Shown here one piece after another: positions 1-10,300 of a stretch of 21,256 nucleotides of DNA (positions are counted from its first letter, which is position 1; every line of letters starts with the position of its first letter). The stretch spans positions 45,427 to 66,682 of the forward strand of contig VHZZ01007946.1 in NCBI GenBank assembly GCA_009801015.1, read 5' to 3'. Origin of the DNA: Silene noctiflora. Its lineage: Eukaryota > Streptophyta > Magnoliopsida > Caryophyllales > Caryophyllaceae. The translations under genes and the position numbers were made by a program. Below the pieces are notes generated by a model. The model made no database searches, was not told where the DNA came from, and saw only the letters and a list, made by a program, of their open reading frames with translations.

Positions 1-101
1 TCTTCTTCTTACTTATTTTGTTATGCATGCACAAGATCCTTTTAATTAACAAGTTAATTAATAAAATCAGTATGTTCACATAGAGTATGTGATATCCTTC
101 A

Positions 102-1495
102 GATGGGTCCCTTCAAAAAAACAAGGCTCGCCTCGTTGCAAAAGGATTCAATCAGCGACCTGGCCTTGACTACACTGAAACCTTTAGCCCCGTGATAAAA
201 CCAGCTACAGTCTGTGTTCTCCTTAGTCTCGTCGTCACCAATGGTTGGTCGCTTCGTCAACTAGATGTTAACGATGCTTTCCTTCAGGTAACCCTCACTG
301 AAGATGTTTTTATGGCTCAGCCCACTGGGGTTGTTGATCCAACTCGACCCACCCATGTCTGTCATCTTCGCAAAGCGATATACGGTCTGCGCCAAGCTCC
401 TCGTGCTTGGTATACTGAGTTTCGCTCATACCTCCTCGCCATTGGGTTTAAGAACTCCGTGTATGATACCTCTTTGTTTATTCTTCACTCTACTAAACCC
501 GTCTATGTTCTTGTTTACTTTGATGATATTATCGTCACAGGTCCTTGCTCTTCGACGGTCTCTCAGTTTATCACCGGCCTTGCTGCTCGTTTCTCATTAA
601 AGGACCTTGGCTCCTTATCATATTTTCTTGGTGTTGAAGTTCACACCACCCCTCATGGTCTCTTCCTCAGCCAACGCCGGTATATATCTGAGCTTCTCAC
701 CCATGCAGGTATGCTTGATTCTCACCCCATGCATACTCCATTGGATCCCAGTGTTGCCCTTCGTCTTCACGAAGGTACTTTTCTCTCTGACCCAACTGAA
801 TACCGTACTCTTGTTGGGGGGTTACAGTACCTGTCTCTCACTCGGCCTGATGTCGCTTTCACTGTCAACAAACTGTCTCAGTTCATGCACAGGCCCACGA
901 CCTCTCACTGGCAGGCTCTAAAGCGGGTGCTACGCTATCTTAACGGGTCCCTTGATGTTGGGCTTAATTTGTTTCGTGATTCACCCTTGTCCCTTCATGC
1001 TTTCTCTGACTCTGATTGGGCAGGTGATAAGGACGACTTTATCTCCACAGGTGCTTATCTCGTTTACCTTGGCCGCAATGCCATTTCATGGAGCTCAAAG
1101 AAGCAGCGCTCCGTTGCTCGTTCCTCTACGGAAGCCGAGTATCGCTCTATTGTTCAAGCTGCTGCGGAGCTAACTTGGCTTGAGAATTTATTACTTGAGT
1201 TGCATGTCAGCCCACCATCTTCTGTGATAATGTTGGAGCAACTCACCTCAGCGCTAATCCCGTCTTCCATTCTCGCATGAAACATCTAGCTATTAATTAT
1301 CATTTCATTCACGAGAAAGTTCAAGGTGGTTCCCTACGTGTTACATCGGTTCACAATGATGATCAGTTAGCTGACGCCCTTACCAAACTGTTACAACGTC
1401 CACGTCTTCAAATGCTGCTCTCCAAGATCGGTCTCTCTTTTCGGTCGTCCGTCTTGCGGGGGCATGTTAAGGATATTCCCAATGATCTTAGTTAA
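102..1495 (+). pseudogene. Ty1/copia polyprotein fragment (reverse transcriptase and RNase H), frameshifted
   Basis: This is the C-terminal half of a copia-type Pol polyprotein, which normally copies element RNA into DNA. Coding similarity starts near base 102 with the motif [10 protein letters not shown] (about 126-155) and continues through [17 protein letters not shown], the catalytic [14 protein letters not shown] and the RNase H part with SDSDWAG and SSTEAEY. Upstream of about base 96 the frame hits a stop and the sequence becomes AT-rich, so gag, protease, integrase and the start of RT are missing. At about base 1225 the frame shifts: the segment that should read DNVGAT continues in another frame (1226-1495), which suggests a small deletion there. 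The second frame keeps the usual tail (ADALTK, LLSKIGLS, LRGHV). The active-site residues seen are intact, but the element is truncated and broken. Family assignment is very secure; the lineage within copia is not determined. Confidence 0.93.
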
Positions 1496-1740
1496 TCTTT
1501 TCGTATCTTTAGTGATATTGTTTGTTAATCTCTATTATTGTATTCCTTGTATTCTAGTACTTGTAATCTTCTGTCTTATATCGTAATCTTCTTGTATATA
1601 CTTAACTTAGGGTTGAGGCCATCCTTGTACTATATAAATATATGTTTAATCTATCAATAACACCGAAGCTTTTACCAAAACTCCTCTGTTAATTCCTCTC
1701 CACTGAATACGTGTTTTTATTCTTTGCTCGTAGAAGTGAT
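1465..1740 (+). mobile_element. Probable 3' LTR of the copia remnant (end uncertain)
   Basis: A G-rich polypurine-like stretch (TTGCGGGGGCA, 1454-1464) is followed at once by TGTTAAGG, a typical copia LTR start overlapping the last codons of the polyprotein. A TATA-like CTATATAAATA lies at about 1630-1640, as expected for an LTR promoter. The LTR end is not clear: TAACA at 1658-1662 and another at about 1816-1820 are both possible inverted partners of TGTTA. No 5' LTR exists in the window to fix the boundary. Confidence 0.45.
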
Positions 1741-3220
1741 TACTTAATTGAGGGAGAGGAATATTACTTTAATGTATTCTAGGCACCATGTACGCAAAGG
1801 ACATTGAACCACACCTAACAAAAAAGGAAAGCTATATATTACAGGTCATGCATCATGCATGCACTGCTCTCTCCCCCGCCAACTCAGAGCGCAACTTCAA
1901 AGCACACCCCCATCCGGGTTTCACAACCAGGTAAGTTACAAAAACATTATCATACCTCTTTTAATTATAGTCTAGGAATGAATATTCTTTGAGGTTCTTT
2001 CCTACAAGAAGTCTTGTTTAAGACATTACGACCGCACTAATAATATGGAAATATTTATGAATTTGTTGTTGTTTCAACTTTTTAGTTGCCTTAGAATGTA
2101 AATTAATAATGTCATGCCATTTTAATCACTCTCTTTTCAAATCTCTTTTACCCCGCCCGCACCCGTCAGACTACCCTAGCTACCATGAATCACTATTACC
2201 CCTTGGCCGACCATGGCCGAGGTCAATGTTATCTTTTTTGTTTATTTGTCCCGTGTCACTTCCAACAAACATTTGTTGTCAATTGTCATTAGACCTACGC
2301 TCGGAAGTCGGAACGTCTTCTTATTCAAAAATAACACAATCGCGTTTAATAAGAAATAACTAATGAGTGTTTTTATCTCTTAGTTACTTTCGCAATTCGC
2401 ACCATAAATTGCTTGATGTTCTCACGCTTGTCTTCATTCAAATCATGTTCCTCCATTTATTCAACATTATTGTTACGTCATTATAGCGGTCATGGTAGTA
2501 GTGAGAAACGATGCTCCTCCTAGGGTTAGTTTAAACGTTGTAAAAATTGAGGAACTGTGACAAAATGACGATGTTTTAAGATAAAGGTGCCGCAAAAGTC
2601 ATCTCAGTGTCAATGGAATGTTGGGTGTCACACGAGTAGGAGTAGTTTGCATTAGGGAGGGGCGAGGGAAGATGGTAGAGTATGGAGGAATTGAAGAGGG
2701 GTTCATAAAAGAACACAAATTCGATAATCTTCGGGTAAAACCGTTTTATAGAAAAATTATTGCACATTCAAAATTTAACTTTGTAAATATTTTCCATTTG
2801 TCTTTTAAAGGAAATTTTACATATGTATTCTGTAAAACAGATTTAAGCAGCAAAAACTCATGGTTCATATTTGTGGGAAGCTAGTGAAATGACTAACATG
2901 CATGTTTCATTAATATTCATGTTTAAGGCCGCTTTCACAAATATTTGTCATATTCTTAAATGTTTTAAGTTTGGATTTTGATTCTCTTCATTGTATTTAT
3001 ACATGCCTATTGGTTTATACGAAGTAGGAGTAATATATTTGTTGTGAAAGATTTTGATTCTCTTCATTATTTGTCTTCAATATGTTTGAGATCGATTACT
3101 AGGGTAAAAAAAAAAATAATTAATAGAACACGAAGACTAAATTTTGTCCATGTTAGTTTGGTTAATGCAGATCATAAAGGTTGAGTTATTATCAAACACT
3201 ATCCTGTTATAAGACCTTTG
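1741..3220. other. Intergenic stretch with no recognised gene
   Basis: Short open frames occur on both strands (for example 2109-2363 and 2618-2884), but none shows a known motif, plausible composition or splice context. The DNA is AT-rich. I see no convincing terminal inverted repeat or LTR pair here. Confidence 0.5.
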
Positions 3221-3223
3221 TTA

Positions 3224-3590
3224 GAGCATGTACATTGAAGAGGATGGTTCAATCCTCTTATTTCTTCTCTTTCCCTCTAATATTTTGACATATCAATTTC
3301 TCTTTTATCTACCCCACTCTCCATTATTTTCATCCTCTTCCTCTATTGTTCCCTACATCAAAGAGGATAGTCACTTCCTCTCTTTTTTCACTTTTTACTA
3401 AACTCCACTACCCTTTTTATCTCTTATTTGGCACAAGGGCCAAGAGAAGGACATCCTCTATAAATGAAGGATGTCTTCCCTTTCCTCTTTAAAGAGGATG
3501 CTAAGAGGATGCTTCCACATTGAAGAGTACATCCTCTTGGAAGAAAGAGAGTGCTAAGAGGATAGTCCATCCTCTTCAATGTGAATGTTA
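3224..3590. mobile_element. Harbinger/Tourist-like MITE 1
   Basis: The 24-bp left end (3224-3247, GAGCATGTACATTGAAGAGG...) pairs with the inverted right end (3567-3590) with about 4 mismatches. Both ends are flanked by TTA (3221-3223 and 3591-3593), the 3-bp target duplication typical of PIF/Harbinger elements. The interior is full of AGAGGAT/ATCCTCT words in both orientations (for example 3360-3370, 3489-3510, 3529-3562), so the transcript could fold extensively. There is no coding capacity, consistent with a non-autonomous MITE of 367 bp. Confidence 0.75.
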
Positions 3591-3709
3591 TTACTCCCTT
3601 GAAAACATGAGCGAATAATAGGCAATATAGGCTTCAGCCTATGTAATTTTAGGATTAAATATTTTTAATTGGATAAATATGCATGAGATTGGTATGTAAA
3701 ATTCATTAA

Positions 3710-4037
3710 GAGCAATAGCAATGGAGAGTTTTTATATTGGGTTTGTCAAAACAAACCTCTAAAATAAAGTTTGTTCCATTGCAAACAAAAGTTTGTTCTT
3801 AAATGAACAAACTTGGTTTGAAAACAAAAACCAAGTACTTTCAAAAAACAAGAAAAAATTGTGAGTTCCAATGAATAATTAACCAACTAATTACATTAAC
3901 TATTTTATTATGGATTATGGAAGAACTTTCTTTTATTTTTTTTCCATTGTGACAAAAAATATTAAATTATTGAGATTGTCAAAATATGACATGACAAATG
4001 AAGAACTTTATATAAAGTTCTTCCATTGCACTTGCTC
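3710..4037. mobile_element. Harbinger/Tourist-like MITE 2
   Basis: The left end GAGCAATAGCAATGGA (3710-3725) matches the reverse complement of the right end, GAGCAAGTGCAATGGA, with two mismatches. TAA flanks both sides (3707-3709 and 4038-4040), a Harbinger-type target duplication. The interior has inverted AAGTTTGTTC/GAACAAACTT words (about 3789-3811) and, near the right end, an AAGAACTTTATATAAAGTTCTT palindrome-like segment. Length is 328 bp with no gene. The open frame at 3910-4134 is a by-product and runs out of the element. Confidence 0.78.
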
Positions 4038-4189
4038 TAAGTGCGAGATGATCGTGCTGGAGTATAAGAAGCGGAATTTTCCTTCCTTCCTTAGACGTTC
4101 TAACTTTGAATGGCCCATTTATTCACAATTATGACAAAAATCACTAAAATATTGTCCCTTCGACTTAGGCATATAAGACTTCTTAATTA

Positions 4190-4449
4190 GGGCATTAGCA
4201 ATAGAAGTTCTTCAAGAAATTTGTAGGATGACATGTCCACTATTTTAGAGGTTTATTTACAAATCTTTGTAGTTGGACATGGGTGTTGAGATTTATAGAT
4301 AAGAGGGTTTACAATATACTATCCAGGTTTGTGAAGAGAGAATGTAAGAGGAGAAAGAGGTTAGTGAGCCATAATATGAACCTTGAAAAGGTTTATTTGT
4401 TGTTGGTAGGAGGTTTGTAGGTAAATAGGTTCATATATTATTACTGCCC
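4190..4449. mobile_element. Harbinger/Tourist-like MITE 3
   Basis: The left end GGGCATTAGCAATAGAAG (from 4190) is similar to the reverse complement of the right end GGGCAGTAATAATATATG (ending 4449). TTA lies on both sides (4187-4189 and 4450-4452). The first five bases are perfectly inverted and later bases match with several mismatches, so this copy is older or more divergent than the other two. It is 260 bp and has no coding capacity. Its end resembles that of MITE 2 (GCAATAGCAAT versus GCATTAGCAAT), suggesting a related family. Confidence 0.65.
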
Positions 4450-4452
4450 TTA

Positions 4453-4756
4453 TTTCCTCCAGTATGAATACTTTCCCTTTCCGCTTTGGCAACTAACCAA
4501 TCTCAAAGCCTTATTATTATCTACCATAACACTAGTTACCTTCTAGCATAACTCCCTAGTGTGAAGCGACTACTTCACCTCTTCTATGATACAATTCTCT
4601 TTATTACCCACCACAATTGATTCTGCAAAGTTTTCAAATAATGATTGTAAAGAAACCAATGCAATAAAATAAGCCCAATATCCTCATCTTCTATCTTAAC
4701 ATCTAAAATTACGTAGATCTAGTAAATGAGTTAAGTGTATCAAGATGATCCCGAGT
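4453..4756. other. Spacer with no recognised feature
   Basis: About 300 bp of AT-rich sequence between MITE 3 and the Cassandra remnant. I see no open frame of interest, no RNA gene and no clear repeat. Confidence 0.5.
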
Positions 4757-4773
4757 GACTGTCCTCACTCGTG

Positions 4774-4850
4774 CGCATCCCGGTACCTTCCCACGAGGTC
4801 ACCCATCGTAAGACTATTCTCAGCTAAGCACGCTTAGCTGTGGAGCTCTT
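4774..4850 (-). other. 5S rRNA-derived segment in the truncated Cassandra LTR
   Basis: On the minus strand this resembles the 3' two-thirds of plant 5S rRNA. A C-box-like block lies at 4786-4808 (GATGGGTGACCTCGTGGGAA) and an A-box-like block at 4822-4838 (AGCTAAGCGTGCTTAGC). It lacks the first third of a 5S gene and the downstream T-run terminator, so it is not a ribosomal gene but the captured internal-promoter region kept in Cassandra LTRs. Confidence 0.8.
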
Positions 4851-5275
4851 TGGCATGAATAACCATGAAAAGAAGGTGCACTTTATTAATATGGTAGTAC
4901 TTTCAATCCCTTTAAGCACTAGTCAAATTTTAAGCCTATCAGTGGACCTCTTCATGGAGGTAGCCCACCCCAGTTACGTCTTCGGTTCGGTGGAGTATTG
5001 CACACCCACACTTGAAGAACGCAACGTCCTCGTTGCACCTGGCAGCATCTGACCGCAGCCAATTAGCCAAGCCTAGAATCCTCCCCCATAGGTGGGTGAC
5101 CCGGGTACTCCTGACCACAAGCTCACCACACGGTCGCAGGGTTGCTCTTATACCACTTGTAATACCCCCGCCCAAATCCTGGGTTGGGAGCAGTCACTCA
5201 CAGTAGCTCGCCAGGCTGTGTACATGGCTCACAGATCAACACAAGTTTTTTCCAGCGCATTTTGTCCCCACTCAT

Positions 5276-5352
5276 GCGCATCCCGAGAACCTTCCTAGAA
5301 GGTCGCCCATCTTAAGATCAATCTCAGCCAAGCACGTTTAACTGTAGAGTTT
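5276..5352 (-). other. 5S rRNA-derived segment in the complete Cassandra LTR
   Basis: This second copy has the same relation to 5S rRNA: C-box-like sequence at about 5290-5312 and A-box-like sequence at about 5327-5340 on the minus strand. It is more diverged from 5S than the left copy (GGGCGACC for GGGTGACC, AAACGTGCTTGGC for AAGCGTGCTTGG). A run of 17 T bases (about 5350-5365) follows on the plus strand, absent from the other LTR. Confidence 0.8.
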
Positions 5353-5515
5353 TTTTTTTTTTTTTGCATGGATAAGTAGAAAAGAAAGTGCACTTTATTA
5401 ATATGAGTAGTAATTTCAATCCCCGTACACACTAGTCAAATTTTAAGCCTATTAGTGGACCTCTTTAAGGAGGTACCCCATATGAATTACATCTTCGGTT
5501 GAGTGGAGTATTACA

Positions 5516-6830
5516 AATTGTCATATGTTGCTAATATATTTATATTTACCACTTAAAAGTCTTTCACAAAAAAGAAAAATATCTTCAATGATAAATTAAC
5601 ATATAAATGCACCAAAAATATGGTTAAAGTACTGCATTATAAACCGCATAGTCAAACAAGAAGAAAATTGGAGCGATGGAGTAGTAGATTTATAAAAAAA
5701 GAAAATGTTATATTTATTTTAGAAATTCTTTTAATTTAATAGTGTGTGAAAGGAGGAGGTTGGAGAAAAGGGAGAAGATATAAGAGTGATGGATGTGGGA
5801 AAGGAAAAGATTTAATGGAATTTGTACACATAATCGTTCTTTCCGATTATTTATTTACGTATTTAATTTAGGATATTTTATGTATTTGTGTTCCAAAAAG
5901 GGTGATGTTCTCACTACATTTTTTTACTCATTATAGTACACCTTTTCCCAAAATACCTGTCTCATCTCATCCTCACTTGTTCTCCTCTCGCTGGCCATCT
6001 TCCCTTTCCATTTCATCTCCTTCCCACCAGCATTCACCACAGCCCTCTACCACCAGTTGCTACAACGGTCGCCGCCACCAAACACCATTGCCGACCAACA
6101 CAACACTGTCGTTTACCACCAGTTGCAAACACATGAGTAATAGTATACATGGAGTTTTTTTATCAAAGCAAGCAAGTGCGTACTTTGTGTAACATGTAGC
6201 TAGTACTACCGTACATCATTCACCATCAACTCCATATCTAATGTCTCTACCACCCCTCCCGAACCACCCTCTGGCAACGACACCAGGCTTTACCTCCGGC
6301 AAATCCATCCCCTCCCTCTTTCTCCCACATGACAACCCGCAACCACGTTCTTCTTGTCACCGGCATCCACTTCACGGTTCCCCTTGTGCAATCGTCCTCC
6401 TGCCGCCAGACCACCACCACCACACTCGCTACCAGACCACCACCACACACGCCGCCGTACGCTACCCACAGCACTCAACAACCCCAAATAAATACAAAGC
6501 CTAAATTAGAAAAAAGTGCTAGAAAAAAAACTAAGAAAATCATTAATTTGATTGCAATTAGCGTAGTAAACAAACATCTTATATTCAAATTATCATTTAT
6601 TATTGACAAAAAATAATTGAATTGAGAGGTTTGTAGTAAATATGTTTGAGGGAATTCGGTTAAGAGTTTTCTTGTTTTAGGGGTATGTAATGGAAATTAG
6701 TGCGCGGAAAATACTATGTTGAGTAAAAAACTACGAAAATAAATTATGTTTTTATATTGGCAATGAATATCCTGGCCAGCTGGCCTCTAGTATTTCATTT
6801 CTCACTCGTAACTCTCATTTTTTTGAAAAA
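5516..6830. other. Gene-free, low-complexity region
   Basis: No gene can be supported. Around 5645-5690 the words GTCAAACAAG and GGAGCGATGGAGTAGTA resemble degraded ends of the common plant CTCCCTCCGTCC-type MITEs. The section 5960-6480 is rich in CCACC/CACCA trinucleotides. It gives proline-, serine- and threonine-rich frames on the plus strand and valine/glycine-rich frames on the minus strand, which is compositional and not evidence of a protein. Confidence 0.45.
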
Positions 6831-6834
6831 AAAT

Positions 6835-7135
6835 CTTTGACTAAACATGACTCGTGAATACGACTTCAGGTAATTATTTTTTTTTCAAATCAATTGCCTT
6901 TATGAGATCGTTGGTTTTGAAAAAAAATGTTTTTTGAGTTCGTAGTCTGGAGTTATAATTAGTCAAAGCTTTTTACTGATAAATTTTGACCTTGAGAACT
7001 CTCAATTACAAGTTCTAAAAACGGTGATTTTTTTTTCAATACTATTCTGTACGAGATCTTTGGTTCTGGTAAAGAATTAACGTTTTCTAAACTCGTAGCC
7101 AAGACTTATAGCTAATCAAAGTTTTTGTCCAAAAA
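6835..7135. repeat. Two diverged tandem copies of a unit of about 148 bp
   Basis: Matching landmarks recur with a spacing of about 148 bp: a run TGATTTTTTTTTCAA or TTATTTTTTTTTCAA, then GAGATCGTTGGTTTTG (6904) versus GAGATCTTTGGTTCTG (7052), then AGTTATAATTAGTCAAAGCTTTTT versus a similar ACTTATAGCTAATCAAAGTTTTT block. The repeat lies just upstream of the MSL gene. A GGATGAAGGGAGTAATAT word at about 7208-7225 resembles the end of a plant MITE and may mark its right boundary. Confidence 0.6.
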
Positions 7136-7300
7136 AGAGGGGTACAACTGAGAAAATAAAATAACTGGAGGGTACCCATGGGAAAATCTGAAATAAATAA
7201 ATGAATAGGATGAAGGGAGTAATATCTCTAGATAGTTGTGTGCTTTAACTAGGGTAATTACTTCAATTTCTTGGTACAGTGCGGTGTTTGTATTAGAGAA

Positions 7301-7312
7301 CCATATATAACG
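7301..7312 (+). promoter_or_regulatory. Candidate TATA box of the MSL gene
   Basis: CCATATATAACG lies 86-97 bp upstream of the chosen start codon, a plausible distance for a plant core promoter. It rests on sequence and position only. If it is used, transcription would start near 7335, after the first upstream ATG at 7324 but before the in-frame ATG at 7366. Confidence 0.35.
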
Positions 7313-7397
7313 AGATTAGCAGAATGATGGACCATGAAACTGTACCCACACGACATGTTGTATTAATGGGGTTTTATTTTGGTTTGATAGAGACGAT

Positions 7398-10300
7398 ATG
7401 GTAAGGAAACAGAATACTGATACAATGCTCCGACAAATATCTGTGGTTGAAGAACCACCAAATGATCAACATAATGATGATAATACTACATATGATAACA
7501 AAGAAATCAAGAAGAAACGCAACGCTAAGTCTAGCAATTACAAAATGTTCGACAAAGAGACGAGAAGACGGGTTTTATGTTCGTGCTACCTAGCAATATG
7601 CTTTTTGGCGATTGGATTATGTATCGCTAGTATTAAAGTTCGTGTGTTTCAAGAAGCGTCCCTAAAAGGCCTACGGATGTGGCAATGGTGCTTACTAATC
7701 GCCGCACTTCTCTCTGGCCCTCTCCTAAGCTACGCTATAGTTAAATTCATCTTGCTCTTCATAGATCGAGACTTCTCTATTAGAGAAAATGTGATATACT
7801 ATGTTGTCGGGTTGGGTGAGAGTGCCGCGGTTGTGCTATGGTTTAGCATGATACTCGTCGCTTGGCTATGGGTGGTGGACGAGCCTAGCTACCTAGGCCT
7901 ACCACAACAAGACATTGGTGTAATCAAGAAAAAATACGCTACAACTTTTCATATTATAACGGTGACATTAGTGACCTTAATATTAGGTTCTTTCCTATGG
8001 GTATTAAAGGACTTGGTGATTATGAAGGCGAAATCTTCGTTTCACATTAGACGGTTTTTTGACAGAATTAAACAAGCACTATTGCATCAATATGTGATTG
8101 AAAGGCTCTCCCAAGGATCTCAACCTGAAAATTCCAATAGTCAAGATGGTAACGATTTTGTTATTACGAGTTCGAGTAATTATAAGACGAATTCCTTTCG
8201 TAAAGTAGGTCTAGGAAGAAAGGAAAGGAGGGTTGTTGATTTGTCAAGCTTTGAGGATGTGAGCCAAGAGAACGTTTCTTGTTGGGGGATGAAGATTTTG
8301 ATTGAGGAGATTATTGAAAATCCGAGTCTAAAATATTACAAGTTTAGCCAAGATGAAAACAAAATTGTATGTGAAAAGATTGATGGCGAAAATGAAGCTA
8401 TTCTGGCCGCTAACACCATATTTCCTATTGTGGTTTCTAATGAAGATGAATCGTAAGTAACTTTACGCTATTAATTATCGATGCAATTTTCATTATCGTT
8501 TATCCATGAACCCGTTCAAGTATTATACGGAGTAATTACATAACAGTTATGCATTATAAATTTATAAGGATAATGATAGGGCGCCACCGGTGGTACGAAT
8601 TTGAGTGCCACCCAATTAAAACAATAAAAAAAAAAAAAATAGAAGTCAATATTTTTATTTTAATTATTTATGCATAAATTTAAAGGGCAAATTTATAAGC
8701 ATATCTAATTTTCATCCCTAAATTTATTTACGAAGTACATCAAATATGATAGTTGTTCTTTAATCACGATTTGAATGAAGCAAAACTGTTCAAAGAAGGA
8801 TCTTGTTTCCAACAAAGTAGTTCACCCGTGAAAAAATCAAAATCATCTAAAATATTTGGTGATCTTTGATAAATTGAACCAGTTAGGCTATTTAATCTGG
8901 TTATGTATCTCTAATCAAATAGAAAATAATGGACATGGCTTTTGCGATCTAAAGAACCGATCCAACGTTTGGCATTATTTGTTGAAAGAATTTGATGATG
9001 AGGTATCTAATTTCATGTCATTTAGGATAATTTTGCAGCCATGGACGAAGAAGATGGGAAAACTTTTCCCAAAATACCCTGTCACAAAATAATTTTAGTT
9101 TTTATAAAACAAATAAGAAAATAAAAATGTCATGAAAAATGACAAATGTGGCGCTATCTCATTTTCCAATTTATAAATTGCATGTTATTTACTCAAGTTT
9201 CCTTATCCGGTGTAAAATTGCATGTAAAAAGCTCCTAAAGAGACTATAGCAGGAGTACGGTTGCGTATAACGAAACTATTAGTCTGTCATAGACAAATCT
9301 TTAAAATATTACGGAGTACAGAGTACATTTTTTGTTTTGTTGTGTCTATTCTAGTTACTTTTGAATCTAACTTGTTTGGTAATCTGAAATGTTGTTTCAA
9401 GTCCTCACCTAGGAAGTCGAGAACTGTTAAGGTGTTTCTCAAAAGAAAAATTGGATGAAGTGGAGAACTGTTTGCTCGAAGGAGCCCATAGCCGACATGT
9501 TCAAATTGATATTTTCGAAAAATGGATGGTAAGTGCATCATTTACTTATGTTATGACTTATTATATGGATCATATTCTCAAGAAAGATAACGGGCCTCCA
9601 TTTCTTTCTAATGAATGATGGAAAGAATTCTTACTCGTACTAGTACGTGCGTCTCATGCATGAATTTGTTAACCAGGAGATTGACATGAGTTCTTTGAAT
9701 GCATGTCATAGGTGAAGGTATATAAATACCGTAAAGCACTAGTTCGTGCTTTGGATGCAAACAAGAGCTTATTCAAGATGTTTAATCGATTTGTAGACGT
9801 GCTTTTGGTCTTCCTTATCTTTGCTCTATGGCTTATTATGCTTAGAGTTGAGACTAGGAAAGTCATTTTCCTCATTGGAAGTGCTCTTGTTGGTTCGGCC
9901 TTCATTTTTGGTGAAACTACTAAGAAACTTCTTGAAAACATTTTGTTTGTGTTTCTTGTGCATCCTTTCGACATTGGCGATTGTTGTCTAATCGATAATA
10001 CCCCGGTAAGCTGATTTAAGGTCAACAAAAGACACATTTTTCTTTCAATGTTTATGATATTATTGCACGACAAATATACCTTATGTCCCAATTATTTGGT
10101 TAACTTTGTTTTTTGCACAAAAATGAAGGAATTGAGAAAGGAGGGCACATTTGTTAAAACAAATTCTTAAGAGAGATTAGAATAATCTATGTGGATGATT
10201 AATGTATTCATTAAAAGTGTTATTAAACAGAATCAGATGAAATATAAAAACACATGATTGGGATCGAGCATGAGACAAACAATAATTAATCTTTTACAGA

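Larger units (their letters stand above)
4757..5515 (-). mobile_element. Cassandra-type TRIM retrotransposon, 3' LTR truncated
   Basis: This is a terminal-repeat retrotransposon in miniature, non-autonomous and non-coding, read on the minus strand. The intact 5' LTR is 5158-5515: it begins TGTAATAC and ends GTATTACA (plus-strand view), a perfect 8-bp inverted terminus. Next to it, after a 2-bp gap, 5144-5155 read on the minus strand gives TGGTATAAGAGC, a near-match to the initiator-methionine tRNA primer-binding site used by plant retroelements. A 155-bp internal region (5003-5157) leads to a purine-rich tract and the second LTR, whose boundary word is TGCAATAC (minus strand, 4995-5002). That LTR aligns to the first over about 4757-5002 but lacks its distal third. 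Both LTRs carry 5S rRNA-like sequence, the hallmark of Cassandra. The autonomous partner is not in the window. Confidence 0.85.

Noticed and set aside
2109..3184. Open frames of 63-88 codons
   Set aside because: No recognisable motif, overlapping frames on the two strands, and AT-rich background in which such frames arise by chance.
3224..4449. CRISPR-like array or other prokaryotic repeat system
   Set aside because: The repeats are inverted termini of three different elements, and the window is clearly a plant nuclear genome.
4939..5298. Overlapping open frames on both strands (for example 5012-5206)
   Set aside because: They lie wholly within the non-coding Cassandra element.
4774..5352. 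Functional 5S rRNA genes on the minus strand
   Set aside because: Only about two-thirds of 5S is present, without the 5' third or terminator, and both copies sit at the same place in LTRs of a TRIM element.
5902..6616. Proline-, serine- and histidine-rich open frames on both strands
   Set aside because: Their composition follows the CCACC-rich low-complexity DNA; no domain, splice context or codon signature supports a protein.
9669..10091. 140-codon open frame on the minus strand
   Set aside because: It is the antisense shadow of MSL exon 3, whose plus-strand reading has family motifs and splice sites.
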